Positions 1-7,439 of a DNA stretch of 64,000 bases are shown piece by piece. This DNA comes from a virus, in IMG/VR virus record IMGVR_UViG_3300047440_000809, positions 40,564 through 104,563 of that record. One strand, 5' to 3'. The notes beneath the pieces are model-generated. The model was not told the DNA's origin. It ran no database searches and worked only from the letters and a program-made list of their open reading frames with translations. Both the position numbers and the translations under genes were made by a program. Positions within the stretch are counted from its first letter, which is position 1. Every line of letters starts with the position of its first letter.

Positions 1-4
1 CAAC

Positions 5-1033
5 ATGGGAGTCCAGAAGGACTTCTTCATGCAGATGATCGAGATGAAGGGCAGCGACAACACGCCCTGGTGGGGTAGCATGATCCAGGAAGGGTTGAAC
101 CGGGTTGGCGCGGTCGGGGAGATGATGGCCGCTCGGCAACAGCAGCAACAGCAAGAGCCGCAGTACGTGCCGCCCCCGCCGCGCCAACAGCAACAGCAGT
201 CGCGCGCGCAGACGGTGCCCGGCATCCCGGTCGCGCCCGCGATCCCGTCCGTCGGGCGCCCCGGCTTCATCGACACGGGGCTGCGCCCGCCGGGCGCCGA
301 GCACGACGTCGAGAACGACGAGTGGCTGCTCCCGGGCGGGCACCGCGTGAAGAACTCGCTCGTGCAGCAGCGTGGGTGGAAGTTCGCCCTCGACGACCTG
401 GCGAGGCGCGTGTCGCACGCGGCGCCGGTGATGGTGGTCCCTGCGCCGGCTCCCGCGGCCGACGTGCCGATGAACGGCGCCGGCAATGGCGTGGGTCATG
501 CCCCTCCCGCGGCGGCAGCTCCACCAGCGGCAGCTCCGCGCGGGCGGCGAGCAGCGACAGCGAGTGCCAGGAAGCCCCCCAGGCGGCGAGCGCCCGCAGC
601 TCCCCCGATGGCGCCGCCGGCAGACCCCAAGGGATACACCGGGGCGGAGGTCGCGGCAGCATCCATCCACGACGTGTTCGAGGCGACCAAGGTATCGCCC
701 GACCCGCAGTTCTTCGGCGAGGTCTGGAACTACGTGCAGCAGATGCGCGCGAATCCGCCAACACCGGAGGCAGCAGTCAGCTACATCATGCAGGCGCGGT
801 CGTACGTGCGCTCGCGGGGGAAGAACTCGCCGGCGATGGAACTGCTCGACGCCGAGCACTTCGAGGTGCTCGTGATGCGGCTCTTCCCCGAGCTGCCCGA
901 GGACTACCAGCACGCCGTCGTGGAGGGGCTGCGTGCGCAGTTGTCGGGCGGCGGCGGCGAGGAAGGTGGTGGCGAAGGCGGCGGGGAGGGTGAGGGCGAA
1001 GATGACGACGAAGGCGAGGAGGCACAACAATGA
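5..1033 (+). CDS. Q/P-rich protein with acidic tail, unknown function
   Basis: 342 aa from the first ATG; the gene may begin upstream of the window. Order: a short N-terminal segment (residues 1-45) with a WW pair, a Gln/Pro-rich stretch (about 45-80), a middle segment, an Ala/Pro/Arg-rich linker (about 165-205), a helical segment (about 210-310), and a Gly/Glu/Asp tail of about 30 residues. The modular, disordered look fits a virion or DNA-packaging accessory protein but no family was recognised. It overlaps the next gene by ATGA, so the two are probably co-translated. Confidence 0.7.
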   Translation: MGVQKDFFMQMIEMKGSDNTPWWGSMIQEGLNRVGAVGEMMAARQQQQQQEPQYVPPPPRQQQQQSRAQTVPGIPVAPAIPSVGRPGFIDTGLRPPGAEHDVENDEWLLPGGHRVKNSLVQQRGWKFALDDLARRVSHAAPVMVVPAPAPAADVPMNGAGNGVGHAPPAAAAPPAAAPRGRRAATASARKPPRRRAPAAPPMAPPADPKGYTGAEVAAASIHDVFEATKVSPDPQFFGEVWNYVQQMRANPPTPEAAVSYIMQARSYVRSRGKNSPAMELLDAEHFEVLVMRLFPELPEDYQHAVVEGLRAQLSGGGGEEGGGEGGGEGEGEDDDEGEEAQQ

Positions 1034-1584
1034 GCTTCGGCACGACGTTCATGGGTGAGGCGATTGCACACGAGAGTACGGATGCGGTCGACGACAGCGA
1101 AGAGTTGTTCAACGAGATGGAGTGGGTGCGCGAGATGTTCGCCGAGCACCCCGACGAGCTGACCACGGGACTGCACGTCAAAGCGCTGCTGGACAAGGTT
1201 CGCGCCGGCGCGGTTACCGTGACGGACGAAGACCGCGCGTGGCTGGAAGCGCTGGCGCCTGCGTACGACGCGCTGACGCAGGCGTGGGCCAGCGGTCAGT
1301 CTTTCCCGAAGCTGCGACTACCGGGAGGGCTGTTCGCCGGTCCTGATATCAGAGACGCCGGCCCGCTCTCGGGGTTTCCGAAGCCACCCTACCGTACGCG
1401 GCGTGATCCTCGGATCGAAGCCCATGCGGTGAACCAGGCGCGTGCAGCCGCGCGCTCCGTGCTACCAGGCATCGACATGCAGGTCGTGCTCAGTGGCATG
1501 GACGCCCTGCGCGTCACGGCCTACCGCGGGCTGCACGCGCTGTCGCAGAAGATCAGCGACCTCGCCAATCGCTTCGGCCCCTGA
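1030..1584 (+). CDS. hypothetical protein
   Basis: 184 aa. Acidic N-terminal half with predicted helices, basic C-terminal third (residues 118-184) rich in Arg and Ala. No catalytic motif or membrane segment seen. It overlaps both neighbours (ATGA at the start, TGATG at the stop), so it belongs to the same translationally coupled string. Function unknown. Confidence 0.7.
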   Translation: MSFGTTFMGEAIAHESTDAVDDSEELFNEMEWVREMFAEHPDELTTGLHVKALLDKVRAGAVTVTDEDRAWLEALAPAYDALTQAWASGQSFPKLRLPGGLFAGPDIRDAGPLSGFPKPPYRTRRDPRIEAHAVNQARAAARSVLPGIDMQVVLSGMDALRVTAYRGLHALSQKISDLANRFGP

Positions 1585-1757
1585 TGTTCGAGAACCCGAA
1601 AGTCGTAGCGCGCGGGTCGATCATCGGCGGCCTCGTCAACACCGCTCTCGCCGCCCGCTGCTTCTTCGTGCACGAGTACGTCGTCGGAGGCTGGCTTGCG
1701 CTCCTGTCGCTGGCGATGGTCGGGCAGTTCTATCTGGCGGGGAGCCAGGAGAAGTGA
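1584..1757 (+). CDS. small membrane protein
   Basis: 57 aa, starting at the ATG that overlaps the previous stop (TGATG). Two hydrophobic segments are visible, about residues 11-27 and 34-52, with a short charged tail ending QEK. Size and topology resemble phage holins or small virion membrane proteins, but nothing decides between them. It is followed immediately by a GTGA-coupled zinc-ribbon gene. Confidence 0.65.
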   Translation: MFENPKVVARGSIIGGLVNTALAARCFFVHEYVVGGWLALLSLAMVGQFYLAGSQEK

Positions 1758-1939
1758 GCGACGTCTGCGCGTGCGGCCCCGAGCGCGACACGAAGGACAA
1801 GGAGCTGGTCAGCAGGGGCGTGCCAGCCATGATGCTCTGGTTCTGTTGCGACTGCGGGAAGCCCCGGCCCGGGACGCCCGTCGCGCCCGGCGGCGAGATG
1901 TACAAGCCGGTCGATGGAAGCGCCACTCGAACGCCCTGA
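1754..1939 (+). CDS. small Cys-rich protein
   Basis: 61 aa, GTG start inside the previous stop (GTGA). It contains CAC near the N-terminus and CCDCGKP in the middle, a likely metal-binding knuckle. No enzyme motif. One of several tiny zinc-ribbon-like genes in this coupled string; role unknown. Confidence 0.6.
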   Translation: MSDVCACGPERDTKDKELVSRGVPAMMLWFCCDCGKPRPGTPVAPGGEMYKPVDGSATRTP

Positions 1940-2090
1940 CGCCGACGACATCCTCGTCGTGTGCGCGAACTGCGGCCACATCGAGGACTTCCACGCGGAG
2001 GAGAAGGAAGGGCAGGACCGCTGGTGCCTCGCGCTGAACTGTCACGGCTGTCCCGGCTGGGCGCCGAAGTCGACGCGCGCCGCGATTTGA
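1914..2090 (+). CDS. small zinc-ribbon protein
   Basis: 58 aa, ATG within the end of the preceding gene. CANCGH near residue 17 and CHGC near residue 43 form two Cys pairs separated by an acidic segment, the layout of a four-Cys zinc ribbon. Possible nucleic-acid or protein binder; function not assignable. Confidence 0.6.
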   Translation: MEAPLERPDADDILVVCANCGHIEDFHAEEKEGQDRWCLALNCHGCPGWAPKSTRAAI

Positions 2091-2116
2091 CGACCAGCGG
2101 CGCCTGGGCGTACGCT
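2087..2116 (+). promoter_or_regulatory. promoter, leaderless type
   Basis: TTGACG, 18 bp spacer, TACGCT. The ATG of the next gene starts 7 nt after the -10, so the transcript should begin at or near the start codon. The -35 overlaps the stop of the preceding gene. Confidence 0.55.
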
Positions 2117-2123
2117 CGTCTGC

Positions 2124-2333
2124 ATGGCACGACTCAGGCACCGTGGTCTCCGTAGGTTCATCTTCGGCGCCCCCAAGCGTCGCAAGCGGCGCGCCTCGGG
2201 CGTCGCTTCTCGCGCCAAGAACGCCCCCAAGCACTGCAAGGTGTCACTCGGCTCGTGCATGCGCGGGTCGGGCGGCCGGGCCAAGGCCAGCAAGTGCATG
2301 AAGGGCTACTGGCGCTGCATCAAGGGCGGCTGA
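2124..2333 (+). CDS. small basic Cys-containing protein
   Basis: 69 aa, very rich in Arg and Lys (RRFIFGAPKRRKRR near the N-terminus) with Cys at three spaced sites in the C-terminal half. It has its own promoter (2087-2116) with no room for a ribosome binding site. A nucleic-acid-binding or virion core role is plausible from charge alone. The small basic proteins at 25899-26129 and 27818-27925 have a similar composition. Confidence 0.6.
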   Translation: MARLRHRGLRRFIFGAPKRRKRRASGVASRAKNAPKHCKVSLGSCMRGSGGRAKASKCMKGYWRCIKGG

Positions 2334-2337
2334 CCGC

Positions 2338-2637
2338 GTGGCACGACGGCGGCGCGGCCTCGGCTCCGCAGGCGGTGACTGCGCCGTCTACGTGGGCACC
2401 AAGAACGACACGAACGGCAACCCGCGCCGCGGGTGGCTCGTCGATGTCGGCAGCACCACCGTGTTTGTGAACGAGGGCTACGTCGGGCGCGCCGCGCTCA
2501 AGAAGGCGTGCCCGAACGCCGTCGAGCGCTTCAGCCGCATCGAGATCACGCCGGGCGAGTACCGTTCGCTGCGGAAGCTGCCGAACGCGTGCTCGGGTGG
2601 GCAGGCACTGGACGGTGCTCGTCGTCGGAGGCGCTGA
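2338..2637 (+). CDS. hypothetical basic protein
   Basis: 99 aa, GTG start 4 nt after the previous stop. Basic at both ends (MARRRRG at the start, ARRRRR at the end) around a beta-rich core, with Cys residues near positions 15, 60 and 85. Coupled by TGATG to the next gene. Function unknown. Confidence 0.6.
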   Translation: MARRRRGLGSAGGDCAVYVGTKNDTNGNPRRGWLVDVGSTTVFVNEGYVGRAALKKACPNAVERFSRIEITPGEYRSLRKLPNACSGGQALDGARRRRR

Positions 2638-2942
2638 TGCGCGTCCAGAAGCACGGCAGGATCGTAGACATCCCGGTGCGCGCCGGCACCGTGGTCAAGC
2701 TGCGCGAGAACCGATCCGGCAACGTGACGGGGCAGAAGGCGATCGTCGTCGGCGCGATGAAGCCGAACGACTTTTCGCGGGCCTACGGCAAGCAGATCTA
2801 CGTCTGCACGGTCTACCGAGACGGCCCGAGCATCAGCGAGAAGGGCGCGGGCGACGTGTACCCTGTCGGACGCGCGAAGCGTGTTCCGAAGATGTGCAAG
2901 GAAGCGCTCGTGGACTACAAGAAGTCCTACGGGGATCGCTGA
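2637..2942 (+). CDS. hypothetical protein
   Basis: 101 aa, start fixed by TGATG overlap with the previous gene. The first half is strand-rich with an SH3-like look (VRAGTVVKLRENRSG, then GQKAIVVGAM), the end is basic. Could be a small barrel domain; no family recognised. Confidence 0.6.
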   Translation: MRVQKHGRIVDIPVRAGTVVKLRENRSGNVTGQKAIVVGAMKPNDFSRAYGKQIYVCTVYRDGPSISEKGAGDVYPVGRAKRVPKMCKEALVDYKKSYGDR

Positions 2943-3169
2943 TGGCGAAGAAGAGCTACAACGCAATGGCACAAGTCGTGTGCGCCATCCGTGGTGGCTC
3001 GCGAACATCGATCGGCTTGTCGACCATCCTCGACATCAAGGCGAAGACGAAGGCCGGCGCGGAGCGCATCGCGAAGAGGACATGGCGGTCGCGCGGCGAG
3101 CTTCCTGTGCCTGGCATGAAGTACAAGGCGAAGTGCGTGCTGCATCCGTCGGTCGAGGAAGCGTACTGA
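2942..3169 (+). CDS. hypothetical small basic protein
   Basis: 75 aa, TGATG-coupled on both sides. Basic, with single Cys residues near the start and end (QVVCAIRGG, KAKCVLHP) and a Lys/Arg-rich middle. No recognisable motif. Confidence 0.55.
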   Translation: MAKKSYNAMAQVVCAIRGGSRTSIGLSTILDIKAKTKAGAERIAKRTWRSRGELPVPGMKYKAKCVLHPSVEEAY

Positions 3170-3390
3170 TGGCCCGCCGCACCTACCGTCCGGGCTCGGG
3201 TATGCGTGAGATCGCCGCGCATCAGGTCCGGCGAGTTCGTCAGGCACTCGCGGCGGGGTTGTGCAAAGAAGCGGAGCTTCGTCTCGACAGCCTCGTGCAC
3301 AGCCGAGCCAACCGCGAGCGTGTGGTCCGCTCGGGGACGATCGCGCGGCTGCACGCGGCGGTTCGTCGTTGCCCTGTGGGGGGACGCTGA
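3169..3390 (+). CDS. hypothetical small basic protein
   Basis: 73 aa, TGATG-coupled on both sides. Arg-rich, predicted helical, ending RRCPVGGR. May bind nucleic acid by charge; otherwise unassigned. Confidence 0.55.
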   Translation: MARRTYRPGSGMREIAAHQVRRVRQALAAGLCKEAELRLDSLVHSRANRERVVRSGTIARLHAAVRRCPVGGR

Positions 3391-3731
3391 TGGCACGCAA
3401 GTGTGACTGGCACTACGCCCCGAAGACGATCCTGACGATGAAGGACGGCACGCGTCCCGTCGTGAGCGCACGCGTCTACCCTCCCGGGCAGCATCCGGCT
3501 GCATCGCCGATCGTGAAGACGGTGACGGCCGTGCAGCTCACTAACGATCGGGGCAATTCGCGCTGGTACGGCTTCGACGATGCGCGCATCGCGGCCAACC
3601 TGCGGCTCGTCGCGTGCGGGGGTTTCATCAACCCCCGGAACGAGATCGCGAAGGACTGGAAGCGCTGTGGGAAGATTTGCAACAACCTGTCTGGATCTCT
3701 CGCGGGGTCTCGACGCCGCCGCCGTCGATGA
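3390..3731 (+). CDS. hypothetical protein with Arg-rich tail
   Basis: 113 aa. Beta-rich first two thirds, C-terminal segment with KRCGKICNN and a terminal run of Arg. Coupled at the start by TGATG; the next gene's ATG lies inside its stop (ATGA). The repeated pattern of basic tails in this cluster suggests DNA- or RNA-associated proteins; no family known to me. Confidence 0.55.
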   Translation: MARKCDWHYAPKTILTMKDGTRPVVSARVYPPGQHPAASPIVKTVTAVQLTNDRGNSRWYGFDDARIAANLRLVACGGFINPRNEIAKDWKRCGKICNNLSGSLAGSRRRRRR

Positions 3732-3994
3732 GCCGCAAGCGCTACTGCCACGCCGGCTACGACGACGAGGGCCGGGCGCTCTTCACCGAGCACGGCTCTG
3801 ACGGCACCGAGATGCGCACCATCGTCGGGTCCCCCGAATCCGGCAAGCCCATACCACCGGGGCGCGGGCTCGCGCTCGTCACGGCGGAGGCGGATGGCAG
3901 GCACGTGACCATGGAAGACGTCGTCATGCCGGGGCCGGCGCAGGTGGCGACCGAGAGCTACCGGCGCGGCTGGGACGCGACGTTCAAGAACTGA
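3728..3994 (+). CDS. hypothetical protein
   Basis: 88 aa, ATGA overlap with the previous gene. Mixed alpha/beta with one Cys and no obvious motif. Last plus-strand gene before a convergent minus-strand operon; its end overlaps the remnant at 3984-4122 tail to tail. Confidence 0.55.
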   Translation: MSRKRYCHAGYDDEGRALFTEHGSDGTEMRTIVGSPESGKPIPPGRGLALVTAEADGRHVTMEDVVMPGPAQVATESYRRGWDATFKN

Positions 3995-4122
3995 TGAGCG
4001 CCGCGTAGGCGAGGAGAGCGTCGACGTCGGGGCCCGACCAGCCGCGTGCCCACACGATGCCCTCTTCGTGGACGAAGTCCCCGCTGGCCTGCCCGGTCGA
4101 GGCACTCCACCAAAACGTTCCG
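3984..4122 (-). pseudogene. start-less remnant of DEG-W-RGW small-barrel family
   Basis: Read on the minus strand this frame gives about 45 codons ending EEGIVWARGW, then DALLAYAALISS and a stop. That matches the C-terminal half of the small paralogues at 45027-45299 and 45698-45946 (F.W, then DEG..W.R, then a RALLAA-like helix). A TGA lies just upstream in frame and no ATG, GTG or TTG follows it, so the N-terminal half is missing. It is either a decayed copy or needs an unusual start. Confidence 0.6.
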
Positions 4123-4129
4123 CCTCAAG

Positions 4130-4243
4130 TCAAGAACTGAGTATCCAGAGCCAGCGGACCAGCACGCAGAAGCAGTACCCGAGCACGAGCACCAAGAAGA
4201 CGATGAGCCCGCCCCACCCGATCTTCTCTTTGTCCGGGTTCAT
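4130..4243 (-). CDS. tiny membrane protein
   Basis: 37 aa: short charged N-terminus (MNPDKEKIG), then one long hydrophobic helix (about residues 10-36) with aromatic residues near its end. The start follows the 29-bp repeat at 4244-4272. A holin-like or virion membrane peptide is possible. Confidence 0.55.
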   Translation of the reverse strand: MNPDKEKIGWGGLIVFLVLVLGYCFCVLVRWLWILSS

Positions 4244-4272
4244 CAGTTGCTCGCCGCGTGAAGTTGTTTGAC
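4244..4272. repeat. 29-bp direct repeat, copy 1
   Basis: 27 of 29 bases match 4715-4743. Both copies lie just upstream of a minus-strand start codon. Copy 2 also encodes the last residues of the gene ahead of it (VKQLHAGSN), so copy 1 is probably left from a duplication of that gene end. Confidence 0.6.
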
Positions 4273-4283
4273 GACGAGGCTGC

Positions 4284-4712
4284 CTAGCGCATGTACGGCC
4301 CGTAGTTCCGCGCGAGGCAGAACTCGAACGCCGTCTTGCGTAGCTCGCGGGGGAGCTTCGCGGCCGTGACGATCCGCCCGGCCTCCTGCAAGCGCTTGAT
4401 GGTCTGATAATTGGCCCCGCGTTCGCGCTTCGCCTCGGCGCGCTCGCGCTCGATCTTCTGCTTGCGCTCTTCGGCGGCCTTCGCGCGGACGGCCTTCTTG
4501 ATCGCGTTCACGGCCGCACCGGTCCACCCGCGGCACCACCCGTTGCTGTGGCCCTCGGCCGACAGGTAGTGCGATCCACCCGTACCGGCGGGTTTACCGT
4601 CCGTCCAGTCGAACGTGTGGCTGTCGATGTTCGTGACGGTCGCGCGGATCGTGTTGATGGCGATCAAGACCTTGTCGCCCTTCTTGAGTGCTACCTTCGC
4701 TATCGTCTCCAT
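4284..4712 (-). CDS. DEG-W-RGW family domain plus coiled coil
   Basis: 142 aa. Residues 8-70 show the dispersed small-barrel pattern: KKGDKVLIAI, then FDW, then a Gly-rich turn, then a W.RGW segment (WCRGW). Residues 75-105 are highly charged and helical with Glu/Lys/Arg repeats, a likely coiled coil, which no other copy carries. Start chosen at the ATG after the repeat copy at 4715-4743. Function unknown. Confidence 0.6.
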   Translation of the reverse strand: METIAKVALKKGDKVLIAINTIRATVTNIDSHTFDWTDGKPAGTGGSHYLSAEGHSNGWCRGWTGAAVNAIKKAVRAKAAEERKQKIERERAEAKRERGANYQTIKRLQEAGRIVTAAKLPRELRKTAFEFCLARNYGPYMR

Positions 4713-4713
4713 C

Positions 4714-5235
4714 TCAGTTGCTCCCGGCGTGAAGTTGTTTGACAGCGTCGCGTACCAGCAGCTCCTCCGACAGCGTGGGGTCGAGACCCGACACGACCGG
4801 CTCGAACTCGTACTTCTTGTAGCCCAGCTCCTTGAGCGCCCCGCGCACGGCATCGAGCTTCATGCGCTGCGCGGGGGCGACCTTGGGCTCGGCAGCGTCC
4901 TCCTCCAGCTTCTCCATGAAGTGCCGCTGGACAGTGCGCCGGCGCTCGGCCACGTGCATCTCGTCGACTACCCTCCCGACGCGTGCCTCGCGCCCGTGCC
5001 AGACCCACGAGAAGAACCCGCGGACCGCGCCGTGCGGGATCACGAGCATCAGCCCGACCCCGAGCATCACGAGCGCCACGAGCGTGGAGCCGGTCTGCCC
5101 GAGCAGCGTGGCCGAGGCGCGGGAGATGAGCTGCCCGATGAGACCGCACGTGCCGGCGAAGGCGTAGAAGAACGTGGCGGCGAGCAGCAAGAAGCCGATG
5201 AGGAGGCGCTTACGGGCGGGGTGGAGGTTCTTCAT
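4714..5235 (-). CDS. two-TM protein with RuvA-C-like helical tail
   Basis: 173 aa. Hydrophobic helices at about residues 12-30 and 46-66, a basic linker, then a helical C-terminus reading ALKELGYKKYEFEPVV, which resembles the three-helix bundle at the end of RuvA (ALxxLGYxxxEAxxAV). Such tails mediate protein-protein contacts in RuvA; that this one does is inference. Likely a membrane-tethered adaptor. Confidence 0.6.
   Translation of the reverse strand: MKNLHPARKRLLIGFLLLAATFFYAFAGTCGLIGQLISRASATLLGQTGSTLVALVMLGVGLMLVIPHGAVRGFFSWVWHGREARVGRVVDEMHVAERRRTVQRHFMEKLEEDAAEPKVAPAQRMKLDAVRGALKELGYKKYEFEPVVSGLDPTLSEELLVRDAVKQLHAGSN
4715..4743. repeat. 29-bp direct repeat, copy 2
   Basis: Matches 4244-4272 at 27 of 29 positions. 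On the minus strand it covers the end of the 4714-5235 gene and the upstream side of the 4284-4712 start. Confidence 0.6.
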
Positions 5236-5240
5236 GGGGG

Positions 5241-5435
5241 TTACTCCTCGCAGTCTTGGTTGCAGTCTTCGCAGTTGGCGCGTTCCTGGTCACGATGGTC
5301 AGGACACACCTCGGCTACGTGGGCGGTAGTGTCATCGGTGCAGTTAGCAGCCATCCACGCTTGTGCCGTCTCGGGCGAGTAGAACTCGTCGGCGACGACC
5401 CCCTCCTCGTCCGTGAAAACACCGTATTCAGTCAC
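5241..5435 (-). CDS. small acidic protein with Cys tail
   Basis: 64 aa, GTG start. Strongly acidic, with Cys residues clustered at the end (VCPDH, ANCEDCNQDC). The start follows TATAGT plus GTTGGCAC in the minus direction, a sequence shared with other starts in this window. No family recognised. Confidence 0.5.
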   Translation of the reverse strand: MTEYGVFTDEEGVVADEFYSPETAQAWMAANCTDDTTAHVAEVCPDHRDQERANCEDCNQDCEE

Positions 5436-5655
5436 GTGCCAACACTATATCAACATCCGTGCCAACCCTCTTGATATCAGCAGCCGCAGCTTCCTGGGCC
5501 ACCGTGACGGCAATCGTGCTCCCACAGATGATGCAATCCCGCCACACGAACAAGACTGTGCCCTTTTCGCCCCACTGGGCTCGGGGGTTGGAGGTCAGCG
5601 CGGCCAGCATCTTGGGGTTGCCGGCAATCACCTCGTGGTCTTCGGTCAGGTGCAT
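5428..5655 (-). CDS. small zinc-knuckle protein
   Basis: 75 aa. The centre holds CIICGST preceded by a beta segment (GTVLFVWRD). Its 3' end overlaps the next gene by 8 nt. Start taken at the ATG 3' of a GATATC site. Function unknown. Confidence 0.5.
   Translation of the reverse strand: MHLTEDHEVIAGNPKMLAALTSNPRAQWGEKGTVLFVWRDCIICGSTIAVTVAQEAAAADIKRVGTDVDIVLARD
5471..5480. promoter_or_regulatory. TGATATCA operator-like palindrome
   Basis: TTGATATCAG, one of the recurring TGATATCA words. It lies within the end of the 5428-5655 gene, upstream of the 5241-5435 start on the minus strand. Confidence 0.35.
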
Positions 5656-5701
5656 GGTCGTGATATCGACAGGTCGTGTTATGTCTTTAGCAGCGCCCGC
5701 T

Positions 5702-6046
5702 TCATGGCTTCTTGTCCGTCGTGAGCGCGTGCGCGGCGATAGCAGCTCGGAAGGACTCCACGGCACCATTGACGACGTCGAGGGTAGGAGCGAGCTTGGC
5801 GTGCGGCAAAGACGTAACCGCGAGAGCACACGACGAACAGATGGCCACCAAGGACCCCGCGGCGATGACCGTGCCCTGGGGTTCAACACGCAACTGCTGG
5901 GTAATCGACTGTCTGAAGTGGTCCTTGCACCGGTCCTGTTGGCAGAACGGACACACCGCAAAGAACGCCCGGTCGCACCGTGTTGAAGGCTCGCTGTGCG
6001 ATCCCGGAATCTCCTCGTCACACACGCGCATCGTCCGTGTCGACAT
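5702..6046 (-). CDS. double Cys-pair protein, paralogue of 53908-54321
   Basis: 114 aa. Cys pairs at CPFCQQDRC and CSSC are separated by a beta stretch, and the C-terminus is a helix ending FRAAIAAHAL. The protein at 53908-54321 has the same order (CPICDDDIC, CFEC, then LRAALAARAL), so they are probable paralogues. Likely zinc-binding. Start fixed by TGATG overlap with the upstream gene. Confidence 0.6.
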   Translation of the reverse strand: MSTRTMRVCDEEIPGSHSEPSTRCDRAFFAVCPFCQQDRCKDHFRQSITQQLRVEPQGTVIAAGSLVAICSSCALAVTSLPHAKLAPTLDVVNGAVESFRAAIAAHALTTDKKP

Positions 6047-6387
6047 CACTTCACCCCCAACAGCGCTCGGGCCGCCAAGAACGCCGCGCGAGCTTCGGGT
6101 CCGTGGCCGCGCGTCCAGGTGACCATCTCGTCGTTCTCCCAGACGCCGCCGGTACGTGCACCGCACTTCCAGTAGATGCGGTTACCGCGATCCGTGTGCC
6201 ACTGCGCCTCGTCGTTCGCGGTGACGGTAGCGCGCAACAGCCGCAACGGGCGGTCGAGAACCCATCGACGCGGTTGCTTCTTGCGCGGCTTCGTGAACCC
6301 GTTGCGCCCGCGCTCGAACACCTGCGTCGCATCGGAGCCCGAGTCCACCACCGTGATGCCGAAGCCGATGCAGGGCAGCTCGCTCAT
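6046..6387 (-). CDS. DEG-W-RGW family member
   Basis: 113 aa. C-terminal third matches the family: YWKCG, then a V..NDEMVTWTRGHG segment, then a helix EARAAFLAARALL. The N-terminal two thirds, including a basic patch KPRKKQPRR, is not shared. TGATG-coupled to the next gene. Function unknown. Confidence 0.6.
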   Translation of the reverse strand: MSELPCIGFGITVVDSGSDATQVFERGRNGFTKPRKKQPRRWVLDRPLRLLRATVTANDEAQWHTDRGNRIYWKCGARTGGVWENDEMVTWTRGHGPEARAAFLAARALLGVK

Positions 6388-6809
6388 CGCCTGATGGCCT
6401 CGCGGATCATCAAGCTCACGGCGTTGGCGGGCGTGCCGAGAGCGATTGCAGCTCGGATGGCGGGGAGGTGCTTGCTTAGCCTCGCAGCGAGCTTTTCAAC
6501 GCGCATGCAGCTGTAATCGGGGTACGTGTAGTCGATTGCCCCGATCAGGTATTTGTCTTCGTGACGTACGTACCAGGAGAAGTCGCTGGACCTCTCGTAA
6601 CGCACGAGTGGCATGCCAAGGGCCTCAGCAAGATCCTTGTGCTCGCCACCGATCTCAACAGCGTTGTCCCTGCCGCCGAGCACGTCGAACGCACGTTCTC
6701 GCGCCTCGGTGTACGCCTTACCAGCCGCTTGCTCAGCATTCCACCGCGCGCGTGTCTCCGGCGATGCTGGATGCTTCGGGCGAAACCGCGGGCCTCCTCC
6801 AGTCTTCAC
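6384..6809 (-). CDS. hypothetical protein
   Basis: 141 aa from a GTG overlapping the upstream stop (GTGA). Basic N-terminus, a charged helical middle (residues 20-60), a Tyr/Asp-rich segment around 85-105 (IDYTYPDY) and a helical C-terminus. No motif recognised. Confidence 0.55.
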   Translation of the reverse strand: MKTGGGPRFRPKHPASPETRARWNAEQAAGKAYTEARERAFDVLGGRDNAVEIGGEHKDLAEALGMPLVRYERSSDFSWYVRHEDKYLIGAIDYTYPDYSCMRVEKLAARLSKHLPAIRAAIALGTPANAVSLMIREAIRR

Positions 6810-7030
6810 CGCCGCACCACTCTCCAGCCCCCGGCGCCCACGTCGAGCACCACGGCGAGCCGGTGCATCCGGAGCGCGTACTGGAGCATCACCGCGAACT
6901 CCGCGACCAGCTCCTCCACGGCGGGCGTGAAGATGAAGCCGACGTGGCACACCCTCCCCACGAATGCCAGCGCGCGGAACTGCGTGCTCGGGGTGATCTC
7001 GATCGTCGGGTCGGTGGGGTTCGTGCTCAC
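6806..7030 (-). CDS. hypothetical protein
   Basis: 74 aa, GTG start with a good upstream AGGAGG-type ribosome binding site, coupled by GTGA to the RHH-like gene before it. Predicted beta then helix then beta; ends VGAGGWRVVRR. Function unknown. Confidence 0.55.
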   Translation of the reverse strand: MSTNPTDPTIEITPSTQFRALAFVGRVCHVGFIFTPAVEELVAEFAVMLQYALRMHRLAVVLDVGAGGWRVVRR

Positions 7031-7188
7031 GTTCTCCTCCTCGCTGGTGGTTTCCACTGCTCGAACGCCGCGCTGACGTACTCGCGCAGGGTCATCCCCT
7101 GCCAGCTCGCGCGGCGGACCATCGCCATGTACTCCGGACCGGAGAGCCGCACGATGAGGTAGCGCATGAGGCCGTCGAGCGTCTTCAT
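7027..7188 (-). CDS. ribbon-helix-helix-like small regulator
   Basis: 53 aa. The order strand (YLIVRLSG), helix (PEYMAMVRRASWQG), turn, helix (TLREYVSAAFEQW) fits a CopG/Arc-type ribbon-helix-helix domain, which binds DNA as a dimer. It sits in the minus-strand operon and could act on an operator such as the TGATATCA sites; that link is inference. Confidence 0.5.
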   Translation of the reverse strand: MKTLDGLMRYLIVRLSGPEYMAMVRRASWQGMTLREYVSAAFEQWKPPARRRT

Positions 7189-7439
7189 GACGACACCAGC
7201 GCCATCGCGACGCGGAGCGCACGAACCGTTGTCGAGTTCTTGTGGTGCCACCCGTGGACCCACGTGACGCCCTCGGCTGCAAGAGCGGCGTACGCACTCG
7301 CACCGTACTTCCAGGTGGCGCCAGACAGACGCGCGGTGTAGTAGCGGAAGTTGGGACCCCCATCGTTGATTGCGTCGACGACACCGTAGAGGACGCGGCC
7401 GTCCGTGCTCAGGCTCGTGATCTTGTCGCCGACCTTCAC
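7185..7439 (-). CDS. DEG-W-RGW family member
   Basis: 84 aa, close to a minimal copy of the family: VGDKITSLSTDG..LYGVV at the N-terminus, an aromatic strand in the middle, then AAEGVTWVHGWHHKN and a C-terminal helix RALRVAMALV. GTG start overlaps the upstream stop (GTGA). A small SH3-like barrel plus helix is my structural guess; the role is unknown. Confidence 0.65.
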   Translation of the reverse strand: MKVGDKITSLSTDGRVLYGVVDAINDGGPNFRYYTARLSGATWKYGASAYAALAAEGVTWVHGWHHKNSTTVRALRVAMALVSS

